The notes under the pieces were generated by a model. That model did not search any database. It was not told where the DNA came from and saw nothing but the letters and a program-made list of their open reading frames with translations. Below are positions 18,084-27,178 of a stretch of DNA of 64,000 nucleotides, one piece after another (position 1 is the stretch's first letter; each line of letters starts with the position of its first letter). The translations under genes were made by a program, and so were the position numbers. Source of the DNA: an uncultured Hyphomicrobiales bacterium (GTDB lineage: Bacteria; Pseudomonadota; Alphaproteobacteria; Rhizobiales; Xanthobacteraceae); contig CAIRGJ010000055.1 in the NCBI GenBank assembly GCA_903878085.1, positions 1 to 64,000 of the forward strand. The letters run 5' to 3'.

Positions 18084-18137
18084 TCGTCCGCGCCTAACAA
18101 AATCGCAGGCCGCTCGGCGAGGTTACGCGCGGGCGGC

Positions 18138-19307
18138 CTAGCGCGTTAGCTGCTGCTTCAGCCAGCCGACAATCACGTTGAGGATTTCGCCGTAGGCCAG
18201 TCCCGCGGTGCGCCCCATGTGCAGGCCTTCGGGGTAGACGCGCGCCGATTTCGGATTGCCATACTCCATCAGCAAATAGACGTCGTCGATGGGCGCCTGA
18301 TCGTCGAGCTTGCCGTTGACGGCGAGCAAGGGCGCCGACGTCTTATCAAGCAGCCCCATCGTCTTGAGCGAGAAGCGCGGCGCGGCTTCGAGGAATTCGT
18401 CGAGGGTCTTCGTGCCCATGGCGCGGCCGCGGGCGTCGAGCAGGCTCGCCGCTCCAAACAGATAGGATGCGCCGCCAGTGGTGAAGGCAGGGACCAGCCA
18501 CTCTTTTTGAAATCCATAGTGAATGTTGCCGCCGTGGAAGACGGCGGCGCCGATGCGATCGGGGAAGGTCAAGGCAAGCCGCGCCGCCCAATAGGCGCCG
18601 AAGCTGCCGCCCCAGACGCCAAGGCGGCCACCGTCGACGTCGGAACACTTCTGCACGTAATCCATCCACGTAATATAGGTGCGCTCGGCCGCCTCATCGC
18701 TGAACAGCACCGGGTTTTCACCGCTGCCCGGCATATCGATCGACAGCGAGGCGAGGCCTGCGTCCATGATCAATTCGCTCGCGTGCAGGCGATCTTCTTT
18801 CCAGCCGTCGACGCCGCCCCAATGCATGACAAGCCGGGGCTTGGCGACACCCGGCGGCATTTGCAGATAGCCGACCAGGGTCTTGCCTTCGAAGGGCAAC
18901 TCGATGATCTCGAGCTTCGGCTCTAAATATTTTGCCGCCTTGCGAAAAATTCGTATCGAATGCCGGTAGGCATCGAGTTGACCTGGCGAGATCGGCGCGG
19001 GATAGCGGCCGACGCGGCATGCATCGAAGCCGAGGGTGTAGAGCTCGCTCAGTTCTGTTCCGCCAGCGCCCGCAGCTGCGCGTTCATCGCCCTTGGTTTC
19101 ATAGGCGAGACCGATCTTGCACCATTGTTCTGCCCAATGATTGCGATCGAGACTCGTGAGGGCATTCACAACCGCCTCAGCGTCCTCGCGCCGGATGCTT
19201 TCGACCGGATTGATCCGGCCGGCGCGGCGAAGCACCTCGGCCTTCACTTCATCCAAGGTCCGCTCGCGCGAACCTTGCGGGCGAACCAGCGAAGACGGCG
19301 TAGTCAT
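18138..19307 (-). CDS. Alpha/beta hydrolase (FrsA/DUF1100-like)
   Basis: This is a 389-residue cytoplasmic esterase-type hydrolase. The nucleophile elbow is GVWGGSFGAYWAA (Ser around residue 232), an acidic residue is in KLDDQAPIDDVY, and the catalytic His is probably in YPEGLHMGRTAG. The first 120 residues form a helical cap typical of FrsA-like and 2,6-dihydroxypseudooxynicotine-type hydrolases that act on carbon-carbon or ester bonds. The ATG start has GAAGGAA nine bases upstream; an upstream in-frame TTG overlaps that site and is rejected. It is divergent from a Bug-type binding protein, so it probably processes an imported organic acid or ester. Confidence 0.8.
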   Translation of the reverse strand: MTTPSSLVRPQGSRERTLDEVKAEVLRRAGRINPVESIRREDAEAVVNALTSLDRNHWAEQWCKIGLAYETKGDERAAAGAGGTELSELYTLGFDACRVGRYPAPISPGQLDAYRHSIRIFRKAAKYLEPKLEIIELPFEGKTLVGYLQMPPGVAKPRLVMHWGGVDGWKEDRLHASELIMDAGLASLSIDMPGSGENPVLFSDEAAERTYITWMDYVQKCSDVDGGRLGVWGGSFGAYWAARLALTFPDRIGAAVFHGGNIHYGFQKEWLVPAFTTGGASYLFGAASLLDARGRAMGTKTLDEFLEAAPRFSLKTMGLLDKTSAPLLAVNGKLDDQAPIDDVYLLMEYGNPKSARVYPEGLHMGRTAGLAYGEILNVIVGWLKQQLTR

Positions 19308-19456
19308 GTGAAATTCCTTCGACAATCGGATACAAGTTCAGCGGTTGCGCGAGCCGAATTCGACAATCCGGATAAAACGCGTCCGGGCTTCAAATCGGAC
19401 CGGCAAATGCCTACCATTCGCCAACCGTCGCATCGAGAGCAAAAAGGAAAAAGACG

Positions 19457-20428
19457 ATGCACCTGACACCTTGGCTTGTGGGCGCTGCGCTGTTCGCCAT
19501 GTTCGCCGCCCCGGTTTCCGCGCAGGACTTTCCGAACCGGCCGATCGTTCTCGTTGTGCCCTATGCCGCCGGCGGCAATGTCGACATCAGCGCCCGCGCG
19601 CTCCAATCCGGCCTCGGTGATTCACTGGGCCAGCCTGTGATTGTCGAAAATCGTCCAGGCGGCGGAGGAACGATTGCGGGTGACTTCGTTGCCCGTTCCG
19701 CGCCCGATGGCCACACTTTGTTTGTCGGTTCCAACGGGCCGGTAATGCTCGGCCCGATGACCATGCCGAAGCCGCCGTACCAATGGCAAAAGGTGTTCAC
19801 CCCGGTCAGCACGCTCGCCGTGGCGACGAACACGCTGGTCGTCACGCCGAAGCTTCCGGTCAAAACCGTCGCGGAGTTGGTCAAGTATTCGCGCGACAAT
19901 CCGGGAAAGCTCACGGTCGCCGCCGACAGCGTCGCCAGCATCAACCATTTCATGGGTGAGCTGCTGAAGATAAGGACCGGCATCACCTGGACCGAGATCC
20001 ACTATCGCGGCAATGCGCCCGCCGTGATCGACCTGATGGCTGGGCACGTCGACGTCGGTATTCTTCAACTTGTCGATACCGCGCAGCAATTGAAGGCGGG
20101 CAACCTCCGTGCCTTGGCTATCCTCGGTCCAAAACGCGCGCCGTCGCTGCCCGACGTGCCGACCATCGCCGAGGCCGGCTATCCGGACGTGCAGGGTATT
20201 ACGTTCAACGGCGTCTTTGCGCCGATTGGCACGCCGGTGGCTGTCGTCAATAAATTGAGCGCGGCGATCCGTGCCGCTCTAGCCAAACAGGAGGTTGTCG
20301 ACAGGCTCGCGAACTTGGGTTCAAGCGCGCAGGGCAGTACGCCGCAGGAATTCGCGAGCTTCCTCGAAAGGGAAACGCAAAAGTGGACCGAAGTTATGAA
20401 GCAAGCCAACATCAAGGTGACTGAGTGA
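19457..20428 (+). CDS. Bug/TctC-family tripartite tricarboxylate transporter binding protein
   Basis: This 323-residue periplasmic binding protein has a signal peptide (LVGAALFAMFAAPVSAQ). The family opening is DFPNRPIVLVVPYAAGGNVD, followed by ENRPGGGGTIAGDFVARSAP and the C-terminal GSSAQGSTPQEFASFLERE. Bug proteins bind carboxylates, amino acids or aromatic acids with a characteristic carboxylate pincer. No TctA/TctB membrane gene is nearby, as is usual for the many orphan Bug proteins. It overlaps the next gene by four bases (GTGA), so ligand uptake and the amidohydrolase are translationally coupled. Confidence 0.92.
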   Translation: MHLTPWLVGAALFAMFAAPVSAQDFPNRPIVLVVPYAAGGNVDISARALQSGLGDSLGQPVIVENRPGGGGTIAGDFVARSAPDGHTLFVGSNGPVMLGPMTMPKPPYQWQKVFTPVSTLAVATNTLVVTPKLPVKTVAELVKYSRDNPGKLTVAADSVASINHFMGELLKIRTGITWTEIHYRGNAPAVIDLMAGHVDVGILQLVDTAQQLKAGNLRALAILGPKRAPSLPDVPTIAEAGYPDVQGITFNGVFAPIGTPVAVVNKLSAAIRAALAKQEVVDRLANLGSSAQGSTPQEFASFLERETQKWTEVMKQANIKVTE

Positions 20429-21312
20429 ACACGACAACCGATACCCGCCCGTTTTCTCCGAAAATCGACCGCAATTATCCGAAGCCGAAATTGGTCTTGC
20501 CGCCGGGCTCCTGCGACACGCATTTTCACTTCATCGGTCCGAAAAAGCTGTTTCCGACCAAACCGGATAACGTCTTCGGACATCTGCAGTTTGAGGACAC
20601 CACCATCGACGATTGGCTGAAGCTGCAAAGCGCGTTGGGATTTTCGCGCGGCCTTCATGTTCTCTCGATGATGTACGAGAACAATTACGAGATTGCGCTG
20701 CACGCGCAGTGCCGCTTGCCGGACCGCATCCGCTCGGTGGTCGTGCCATGGTCCGGCATCACCGACGGCGAACTCGATATCCTCACCAAAGTGGGCGTGG
20801 TCGGTTATCGCGTTACCTGGCGGCTCGACAAAAACATCGATCAGCGCATGGTGGCGCGCACCGGCGAGCGCGGCTGGTCGATGCACTATCTGCATAAGGC
20901 CGACGATGCAGCGCAGGATCACTGGAAGCCGCTGATCCTGAAGACGCCGGGCCGTTTCGTGCTCGAGCACATGGGTGGTGTCGATCCAGCCAAGGGCATC
21001 GACGGCGAGGGCTTCAAGTTCATCCTCGAATGCCTGGACACCGGACGCTGCTGGGTGAAGTTGTCGCCTCGCATTTCCAAACAGGATAACTTCCCATTCT
21101 CGGACGTCGATCCATTGGTGAAGAAACTGGTCGAGCACGCACCGAACCGCCTGCTGTGGGGCTCGGACTGGCCGCATCCGCAATATTTTAAGCCGATGCC
21201 CAACGACGTCGCGCTCTTGGACATGATGCTGGATTGGGTTCCAGACGAAGCCAAGCGTAAGCTGATCTTTGTCGACAACCCGGCGGAAATATTCGGGTTT
21301 CCACCGGTCTGA
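20425..21312 (+). CDS. Amidohydrolase family 2 TIM-barrel hydrolase (LigI-like)
   Basis: This 295-residue enzyme starts with GTG overlapping the preceding TGA. The motifs DTHFHFIGP near the N terminus and LLWGSDWPHPQYF near the C terminus are those of metal-dependent or metal-independent amidohydrolases such as 2-pyrone-4,6-dicarboxylate lactonase and related decarboxylases. Coupling to a Bug binding protein supports a role in breakdown of a carboxylated aromatic or lactone intermediate. The exact substrate is not visible. It ends 86 bases before the LVIVD-repeat gene. Confidence 0.85.
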   Translation: MNTTTDTRPFSPKIDRNYPKPKLVLPPGSCDTHFHFIGPKKLFPTKPDNVFGHLQFEDTTIDDWLKLQSALGFSRGLHVLSMMYENNYEIALHAQCRLPDRIRSVVVPWSGITDGELDILTKVGVVGYRVTWRLDKNIDQRMVARTGERGWSMHYLHKADDAAQDHWKPLILKTPGRFVLEHMGGVDPAKGIDGEGFKFILECLDTGRCWVKLSPRISKQDNFPFSDVDPLVKKLVEHAPNRLLWGSDWPHPQYFKPMPNDVALLDMMLDWVPDEAKRKLIFVDNPAEIFGFPPV

Positions 21313-21398
21313 ACGCGGACCCATCGCTGAGGTGATTGGAGGCGCGCGCCCCGTGCGCTATCATCGCCTCAAAGAATTCAAAAAGTTTGGAGGAAGCG

Positions 21399-22883
21399 AT
21401 GACGTGTCGTTTAGGCGGCCCCGTTGAATCATGGGGTCTTAAGCCCGGTTTCGCGGCGATTGTCGCTGCTTTGCTCGTCAATGGAGCGGTCGCGGCAGAA
21501 GCGCCCAAGATCGGTGACCCGCCGGAAGCGTCGAATATGCGGCTGGTCGGCACCAACGACCTGCAAGGACGCTCGGCCTACCAGCCGACCATTCATCATC
21601 AGGGCAACCGCTGGATCGCCTATATCGGCCACCACGGCGGTACCGACGATGTGCCGAAGCCCGTCAATCCCATGACCGGTCAGGCCGAATTCAATGGCAC
21701 CTCCATCGTGGATGTGACCGATCCGGCGCATCCGGTCTATTTGCGCCATCTCCCAGGGCAGGAGGGAACTTATGAGGCCGGCGGCGGGCAGATGACCCGT
21801 GTCTGCGATGGCAAGGATCTGCCAAAGGGCGATGCGACCGCGGTCTATCTGCTGCGCACCTTTGGCGGCGCGGCGCATGAGATTTGGAACGTCGCCGATC
21901 CGGCTAATCCCAAGCTGATCGTTCGTCTCGAAGGCCTCAAGGATACCCATAAAAGCTGGTGGGAGTGCAAAACCGGCATCGCCTTTCTGGTGTCCGGCGT
22001 TTCGACCTGGCGCGTGCGTCGCATGACCGAGGTCTATGACCTCAGCGATCCGGCGAAGCCCGTTAAAATTCGTGAATTCGGTCTGCCGGGACAGGAGCCA
22101 GGTTCGGCGGGCAAGGTGCCGACGGAATTGCACGGGATGATCTCGACGGGGCCGGACGGCAACCGCGTCTATTTCGGTTACGGCACCAACAAAGGCGGCG
22201 TTCTGCAGATCATCGATCGCGGCAAGCTGATCAACGGCCCGAAAGAGCCGACGCCGGAAAACCTGCGGGCCCCGGTCATCGGCGAAATGGAAATGTCGCC
22301 GCTGAACGGCGCGCATACCACTTATCCGTTGGGCAAGATGACGATTCCGCAATTTGCCAGCGACAAGTTCGCCAGCCAACGCGACATGGTCATGATCGTC
22401 GACGAAGGGCTGATCAACGAGTGCCAGCCCGGCGAAGCCCGGCAAATGATCTGGTTCGTCGACGCGACGGTCGAGGCCAAGCCGATGGTGGTGTCGAGCT
22501 ATTCGGTGCCGGAGGAAAGCGGAAATTTTTGCACGCGCGGCGGCCGCTTCGGCTCGCATTCCTCCAATGAAAGCATGGCGCCGGTATTTTTCAGGAAGCT
22601 CGCCTTTATCACTTGGTTCAATGCCGGCGTGCGCGCGATCGATATTCGCGATCCTTATCATCCCAAGGAAGTTGGCTACTTCATTCCGTCGATCACCGAG
22701 GCCACCGACAAGCGTTGCATCAAGGTCAACGGTCAGGACCGATGCAAGGTCGCGATCCAGAGCAACAATGTGGAGATCGACGATCGCGGCTATATCTACG
22801 TCGTCGACCGGGCGAGCACCGGACTTCACATTCTCGCAGTGACCGGAGCGGCGCGCGACATTGCGGGGCTGCCCGCCAACTGA
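21399..22883 (+). CDS. Secreted LVIVD-repeat (beta-propeller-like) protein
   Basis: This is a 494-residue exported protein; GGAGGAAGCG directly precedes the chosen ATG. A hydrophobic signal (FAAIVAALLVNGAVAAEA) leads into a repeat domain with at least four LVIVD-type strands: VDVTDPAHPVYLRHL, WNVADPANPKLIVRLEG, YDLSDPAKPVKIREFG and IDIRDPYHPKEVGYF. Such repeats form beta-propellers in extracytoplasmic proteins of unknown function. Five or more cysteines in the mature region could form disulfides. Position after the Bug-amidohydrolase pair suggests the same physiological unit, perhaps an extracytoplasmic binding or enzymatic step. Confidence 0.82.
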   Translation: MTCRLGGPVESWGLKPGFAAIVAALLVNGAVAAEAPKIGDPPEASNMRLVGTNDLQGRSAYQPTIHHQGNRWIAYIGHHGGTDDVPKPVNPMTGQAEFNGTSIVDVTDPAHPVYLRHLPGQEGTYEAGGGQMTRVCDGKDLPKGDATAVYLLRTFGGAAHEIWNVADPANPKLIVRLEGLKDTHKSWWECKTGIAFLVSGVSTWRVRRMTEVYDLSDPAKPVKIREFGLPGQEPGSAGKVPTELHGMISTGPDGNRVYFGYGTNKGGVLQIIDRGKLINGPKEPTPENLRAPVIGEMEMSPLNGAHTTYPLGKMTIPQFASDKFASQRDMVMIVDEGLINECQPGEARQMIWFVDATVEAKPMVVSSYSVPEESGNFCTRGGRFGSHSSNESMAPVFFRKLAFITWFNAGVRAIDIRDPYHPKEVGYFIPSITEATDKRCIKVNGQDRCKVAIQSNNVEIDDRGYIYVVDRASTGLHILAVTGAARDIAGLPAN

Positions 22884-22908
22884 CGCGCGCTTTATCAGTG
22901 GGTGCGCG

Positions 22909-23499
22909 ATGAGACTTGCAGGGATAAGATCTGCTGCAACAGTTGCTGCTGCCTTTGGGCTCGGCGCCGTGGCTGCGTTGCTGTTCTATCTTGTTCCACC
23001 GCGGCAGGGCGCAAGCCCTGTCGCTGCCGATCATCCGGCATGGATCGAGACGAAGTGGCCGTTCCCGATGGATCAGTGGGGGGAGGGCACGGCCTTCCAG
23101 TGCAAGGCTAAGGACTGCGGTGCTGACCTTAAACTCTATATCCGTTCGAAGATCGGTTTCTGCAGCAGCACCGTGGGCGTTGCCGACGACAACGAACTCG
23201 AAAGGCTTAGCGACTTCGACTTTATGAGTGGCGCCCCCGCCGCGCTCGGCGACGGCCGTGAGATCGACGTTGCGTGGATGAAGGGACGGCTGCGGGCTTA
23301 TGCAATAGCCGGTACCATTGCCAATCCAACCCGCCCGCGCGCAACGGCGATTTCAATTGCCTATAACAACAATAGTGACGCTCTGGTGGCGACGGTCGTG
23401 GTCGACGATGGGCAACCCGCCGCCGTCGAGCCCGTTGTCATCGCGTTCCTGAATGGGGAGCGTATGCAGCGTTGGGTCAGGCAGACGCTTGGATTGTAG
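22909..23499 (+). CDS. Membrane-anchored or secreted hypothetical protein
   Basis: This 196-residue protein starts with a signal or anchor (SAATVAAAFGLGAVAALLFYLV). The remainder is soluble, with a conserved-looking WIETKWPFPMDQWGEGTAFQ segment followed by CKAKDCG and a third cysteine in IGFCSS. I do not recognise a family. It begins 25 bases after the LVIVD-repeat gene and is probably co-transcribed with it. It ends 12 bases from the convergent permease gene. Confidence 0.7.
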   Translation: MRLAGIRSAATVAAAFGLGAVAALLFYLVPPRQGASPVAADHPAWIETKWPFPMDQWGEGTAFQCKAKDCGADLKLYIRSKIGFCSSTVGVADDNELERLSDFDFMSGAPAALGDGREIDVAWMKGRLRAYAIAGTIANPTRPRATAISIAYNNNSDALVATVVVDDGQPAAVEPVVIAFLNGERMQRWVRQTLGL

Positions 23500-23511
23500 T
23501 GCAACGGTGCC

Positions 23512-24339
23512 TTACGCCGTGGTCGGGTCGTTGGCTTCCTGGTGCCAGATCAGCAGCCGTCGCCGGACCATCGCCATCGCCTTGACCATCACGTAGCCGA
23601 TCACCGCGATTTCGACGATGCCGGCGAACACGCCGGTCGAATTGGCAAAGCGCGAGGCGGTCATCATGGCGCCGCCGAGCCCGTAGCCGCCCATCAGCAT
23701 TTCGGCGACGACGGCGACGATCAGCGTCAGCGGCAACGCGACCTGAAGTCCGGTCATGATCTGCGGCATCGCCGCCGGCAGCACGATCTGGGTCAGCACC
23801 TCGCGGTTGGTGGCGCCCATGTTGCGCGCCGACCAGATGAATTCGCGTTCTACGTTCTGGATGGCGATCACGGTGGCCGCGATCACCGGAAAGATGGCGT
23901 CGATCACGATGATGGTGATCTTCGACACGTCGTAGACGCCGAGCCACAGGATCACCACGGGCAGGAAGGCGATCTTGGGCATCGGAAAGCCGACCGAGAT
24001 GATCGGGTCGAAAAACCAGTTGGCGATTTTGCTGCGCGTCATCGCCATGCCGATGAGAACGCCGCCGACCGCGCAGATCGCGAAGCTGACCAGCGCGCGG
24101 TACAACGTCAGCGCGGTGTTGATGGCGAGATCGCCCGATACGCCGTCGCTCCAGATGCGTTCCAGCACCGCGCTCGGCGCCGGCAATTGATAGGGCGTGA
24201 ACTTGCCGCTGCGCGACAGCGCTTCCCACACGACCAGCAACAGCACGACGGAAAAGATCCGCGCGAAGCCCCACAGCAGCGTGCGCGCCAGGCGCAGCAC
24301 CGGCGCTTCGTCCGTCTCGGCTGGGGCTACATGCGCCAT
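23512..24339 (-). CDS. ABC transporter permease (NitT/TauT family)
   Basis: This 275-residue inner-membrane permease has five or six spans and the cytoplasmic coupling (EAA) loop SARNMGATNREVLTQIVLP. It belongs to the SsuC/TauC group. The ATG chosen overlaps the preceding permease gene by 13 bases; an in-frame TTG 12 bases upstream is less likely. It is the last gene of an ATPase-permease-permease operon without its own binding protein. Two similar permeases imply a heterodimeric channel. Confidence 0.9.
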   Translation of the reverse strand: MAHVAPAETDEAPVLRLARTLLWGFARIFSVVLLLVVWEALSRSGKFTPYQLPAPSAVLERIWSDGVSGDLAINTALTLYRALVSFAICAVGGVLIGMAMTRSKIANWFFDPIISVGFPMPKIAFLPVVILWLGVYDVSKITIIVIDAIFPVIAATVIAIQNVEREFIWSARNMGATNREVLTQIVLPAAMPQIMTGLQVALPLTLIVAVVAEMLMGGYGLGGAMMTASRFANSTGVFAGIVEIAVIGYVMVKAMAMVRRRLLIWHQEANDPTTA

Positions 24340-25070
24340 GCGAAGGTCCAACGCGTGATCAATAGATAAAGCCGGTCGGCGGCGAAGCCGAGAAACGCCA
24401 CCGTCAGCACCACGGCATACATCGCGTCATAAGAGCCGTTGGCGCCGAGCGAGCCGATCAGATAGCCGAAGCCTTTCTGCGCCACGATGAGTTCGGATGA
24501 AACAAGGAGTATGAACGACAACGCCAGCGCGGTACGCACGCCGTTGAGCAGTTCCGGCATCGCGCTCGGCAGTACCACGTCCCACAGCATGCGCATCTTG
24601 CTGGCGCCCATGCTGCGCGCCGACCAGACCAGCACTTGCTCGCTGGCGCGCGCGCCGTTGAAGGCGCCGATGGTCACCGGCAGCATGCAGCCGAGAAAGA
24701 TCAGCAGAATCTTGGAGCCGTCGCCGAAGCCGAGCCAGATCACGGTGACCGGGATCAGCGCCGATTTCGGCAGCGGATAGAAGATCTCCACGATCGGCGC
24801 GAGCAGCACATTCACCGGCTTCCACCACGCCATGCCGATGCCGAGCGCGCCGCCGATCAGAATCGCCAGCGCCAGGCCGGCGAAGGCGCGGTACAGCGAC
24901 GACGCGCCGTTGGTAATCAGTTCGCCGTCCTTGATCATGTCGATCCAGGCGGCGATCACGTCGGACAGCGGCGGCAGCGCCGTGGTCGAGACCAGTTCCA
25001 GCCGTGCCGTCAGCTCCCAGGCAATGGCCAGGATGAGGAGGGGGCTGTAGCGGATCAGCGCCTTTGTCAT
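24327..25070 (-). CDS. ABC transporter permease (NitT/TauT family)
   Basis: This 247-residue permease has about six membrane spans and the EAA loop SARSMGASKMRMLWDVVLPS. It starts with an ATGA overlap with the upstream ATPase gene and runs 13 bases into the next permease gene, so the three are one operon. It is related to, but clearly different from, its downstream neighbour, consistent with a heterodimer that imports a small anion or organic acid. Confidence 0.9.
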   Translation of the reverse strand: MTKALIRYSPLLILAIAWELTARLELVSTTALPPLSDVIAAWIDMIKDGELITNGASSLYRAFAGLALAILIGGALGIGMAWWKPVNVLLAPIVEIFYPLPKSALIPVTVIWLGFGDGSKILLIFLGCMLPVTIGAFNGARASEQVLVWSARSMGASKMRMLWDVVLPSAMPELLNGVRTALALSFILLVSSELIVAQKGFGYLIGSLGANGSYDAMYAVVLTVAFLGFAADRLYLLITRWTFAWRM

Positions 25071-25861
25071 GGCACGCGGTTACCCTGCGCCTTGATGGCC
25101 TCGTCGCGCACCAGGTCCCAGATTTCATCGACCTTCTCGACGAAAGCCTTGGCCTTGTGGATGTGGGGATCGGTCTTGTCGAACTTGGTGTCGATGATGG
25201 TCTTGATCCGTCCCGGCCGGGCCGACATCACGGCGACCCGGTCGGCGAGATAGACCGCCTCCTGCACGTCGTGGGTGACAAAAATCACGGTCTTCGGCGT
25301 GCGCTGCCAAATGCGCAGCAATTCGGCCTGCATCAGGCCGCGGGTCTGGGCGTCGAGCGCGCCGAACGGCTCGTCCATCAGCAGGATCTTGGGGTCGAAG
25401 GCCAGCGTGCGGGCGATCGCGGTGCGCTGCTTCATGCCGCCGGACAGTTGCGAGGGGTAGCTGTCCTCGAAGCCGGCCAGCCCGACCAGGTGGATGAAGT
25501 CCATCGCGCGCTTTTCGCGCTCGTCCTTGGCCATGCCCTGGCGCTCGAGGCCGTAGAGGATGTTGCCGCGCACGGTTTTCCACGGAAACAAGGCGAAATG
25601 CTGGAACACGATGCCGCGGTCGGGACCGGGGCCGACGACCGGCGTGCCATCGACGCGGATCATGCCTGTTTCGACCGGCAGAAAGCCGCCGATCAGGTAA
25701 AGCAGCGTCGACTTGCCGCAACCGGAGGGCCCAAGTAGCGCTATGAATTCACGATTTGCCACCTCGAGCGAGATCTGGTCGAGCGCCAGCACCTCCCGGC
25801 CGCGTGGCGGCCGATACATATGACTGACGTTGTCGACGACGATCTGTGCGGGCGCGTTCAT
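25067..25861 (-). CDS. ABC transporter ATP-binding protein (NitT/TauT family)
   Basis: This is a 264-residue ATPase with Walker A GPSGCGKSTLLYL, signature LSGGMKQRTAIARTL, Walker B ILLMDEPFGALDAQTRG and switch histidine VTHDVQEAVYLADRV. The start at MNAPAQIVV is preferred over one 42 bases upstream. It is the first gene of the leftward three-gene operon. The binding protein is probably encoded elsewhere: the orphan at 16.4-17.4 kb or the one at 29.1-30.1 kb are local candidates, and the latter is on the opposite strand. Confidence 0.92.
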   Translation of the reverse strand: MNAPAQIVVDNVSHMYRPPRGREVLALDQISLEVANREFIALLGPSGCGKSTLLYLIGGFLPVETGMIRVDGTPVVGPGPDRGIVFQHFALFPWKTVRGNILYGLERQGMAKDEREKRAMDFIHLVGLAGFEDSYPSQLSGGMKQRTAIARTLAFDPKILLMDEPFGALDAQTRGLMQAELLRIWQRTPKTVIFVTHDVQEAVYLADRVAVMSARPGRIKTIIDTKFDKTDPHIHKAKAFVEKVDEIWDLVRDEAIKAQGNRVP

Positions 25862-25962
25862 GATGGTGAAGCGTCCCCAATCAGCGTCGTCTGTCAAGCG
25901 CACAAGCTACTATTTCAATGCGGTCTTGCCTAATACACGGCATTTCTGAATGCCGTTGTGGT

Positions 25963-26008
25963 GTTTCATGCCGCGTGTCCTGTTGTACGGGACAGCGCGG
26001 CACGAAAC
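25963..26008. terminator. Long imperfect hairpin between the ABC operon and MetE-like gene
   Basis: Arms of 18-20 bases (25963-25980 and 25989-26008) pair with about one mismatch and one bulge around an 8-base loop. It sits about 30 bases past the stop of the leftward MetE-like gene and about 100 bases upstream of the ATPase start. It may terminate the former or be a control element for the latter. Confidence 0.45.
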
Positions 26009-26037
26009 AGAAGTTTGGCCCGTTCGAACTCAGGCCC

Positions 26038-27081
26038 TCAGTCGAGCGTTGCGATTTCGGCATGGATGCGCAACAGCTCCGGTATCGTCGCGGGATCGCG
26101 CCGGCCGAACCCGCATTCGGTGGCGATTGCGAAGTTCTCGACGAATTGTTTCGCGGCAGCGAGACGTTTCTTTGTGCCCTCGACGCCGTCGGTATAGTGC
26201 ACCAGCCCAAGGCACAGACCTGTTCTCGGATTGAGTTTCAGTCGGCGTAGCGGCTCGAAATAAGCCGAGTCTATGCGGTCGCGCGGTACCGGCATATGGA
26301 TTTGCGCGATCGGTCGCTTGAGGCGTACCACCAGGCGGTTCGCATAGTCCACCATATCGCCCATATGGGTCGGCTCGACGACATGGCGGTGCCCAGCGTC
26401 GCCGTAACAAAAATGAAAGAGAAGATCGATGTCGGCAGGCACATGCTCCGCAAGGCGAATAACGATGCTGGAGAATGTTTCCTGCATCTCTTCCTTGGTG
26501 TTGCAGTAAGGGCCGGGCTGGCTTCGCTCGAGCCGGGCAAAGACCGCGGAAGCAATGTCGAACTGAATGGCCAGCTCATCATGCGGGATGGCTGCCGCGA
26601 TCTTGTCGATTTCGCGCAGCACCGCGTCATTGTAGATCGGGTCGATGGCGCGTTGCAGATCCTCCTGCACGAACAGCCAGATTACCGAGTGCGCCGGCAC
26701 CAGATCGACCTGGAATTTCACCTGCGCGGGTATCTTGCCTTGGCGCTTGAGTGCGGCAAAAGTCGCATAGGAACGCTTGGCGACGTCGGCGTAAAACAGA
26801 TTGTCGAATTTGACGTCCTTTATCGAGACGCCGGGCTTGAGCCGATAGCGGCGATGTTTGGCCGCGAGACCATGCAATTGGAAAGTCTCGGGGGAAGGTT
26901 CGAAAGCCGGATTGTTTGCGAACACGGGTTCGAGCCACGTGATCCAATCCAGCCGTTCTCCTGTCTCTCCATCGGGCAACGTCAGCAGGGAGGAACCAAG
27001 CGCCGCGCTCACCGTCTCGAAGACCTCCCGGGCGTCGGTCATGGGCACGCTGCCGACGAGATAAACGTGTCGCCCGCTCAT
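26038..27081 (-). CDS. MetE/UROD-fold protein with a conserved Zn-site pattern
   Basis: This 347-residue cytoplasmic protein resembles the C-terminal catalytic half of cobalamin-independent methionine synthase. The Zn-ligand motifs appear to be kept: H-x-C in LLFHFCYGDAGHRH (about residues 221-223) and a later Cys in ATECGFGRRDP. The N-terminal GSVPMTDAREVFETVSAALG and LPDGETGERLDWITWL are typical of the wider UROD/MetE-like group. Full MetE is over 750 residues, so this is a stand-alone domain; such proteins often act on methylated or small carboxylated compounds. AAGGAGA precedes the ATG. It is divergent from a LysR regulator across 97 bases, which suggests inducer-dependent control. The substrate is unknown. 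Confidence 0.75.
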   Translation of the reverse strand: MSGRHVYLVGSVPMTDAREVFETVSAALGSSLLTLPDGETGERLDWITWLEPVFANNPAFEPSPETFQLHGLAAKHRRYRLKPGVSIKDVKFDNLFYADVAKRSYATFAALKRQGKIPAQVKFQVDLVPAHSVIWLFVQEDLQRAIDPIYNDAVLREIDKIAAAIPHDELAIQFDIASAVFARLERSQPGPYCNTKEEMQETFSSIVIRLAEHVPADIDLLFHFCYGDAGHRHVVEPTHMGDMVDYANRLVVRLKRPIAQIHMPVPRDRIDSAYFEPLRRLKLNPRTGLCLGLVHYTDGVEGTKKRLAAAKQFVENFAIATECGFGRRDPATIPELLRIHAEIATLD

Positions 27082-27178
27082 TGTTGCGTCTCCTTGTTCG
27101 TTTCCTCAAGGCGCAAATTGACGTGGCGGCTTCGATCATGTCCAATACGAACAATGCGGTCTTTCATAAGTTGAGCTT

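Noticed and set aside
21429-22829. 466-residue minus-strand frame opposite the LVIVD-repeat gene
   Set aside because: The plus strand has a ribosome binding site, signal peptide and four LVIVD repeats; the antisense frame has none of these.
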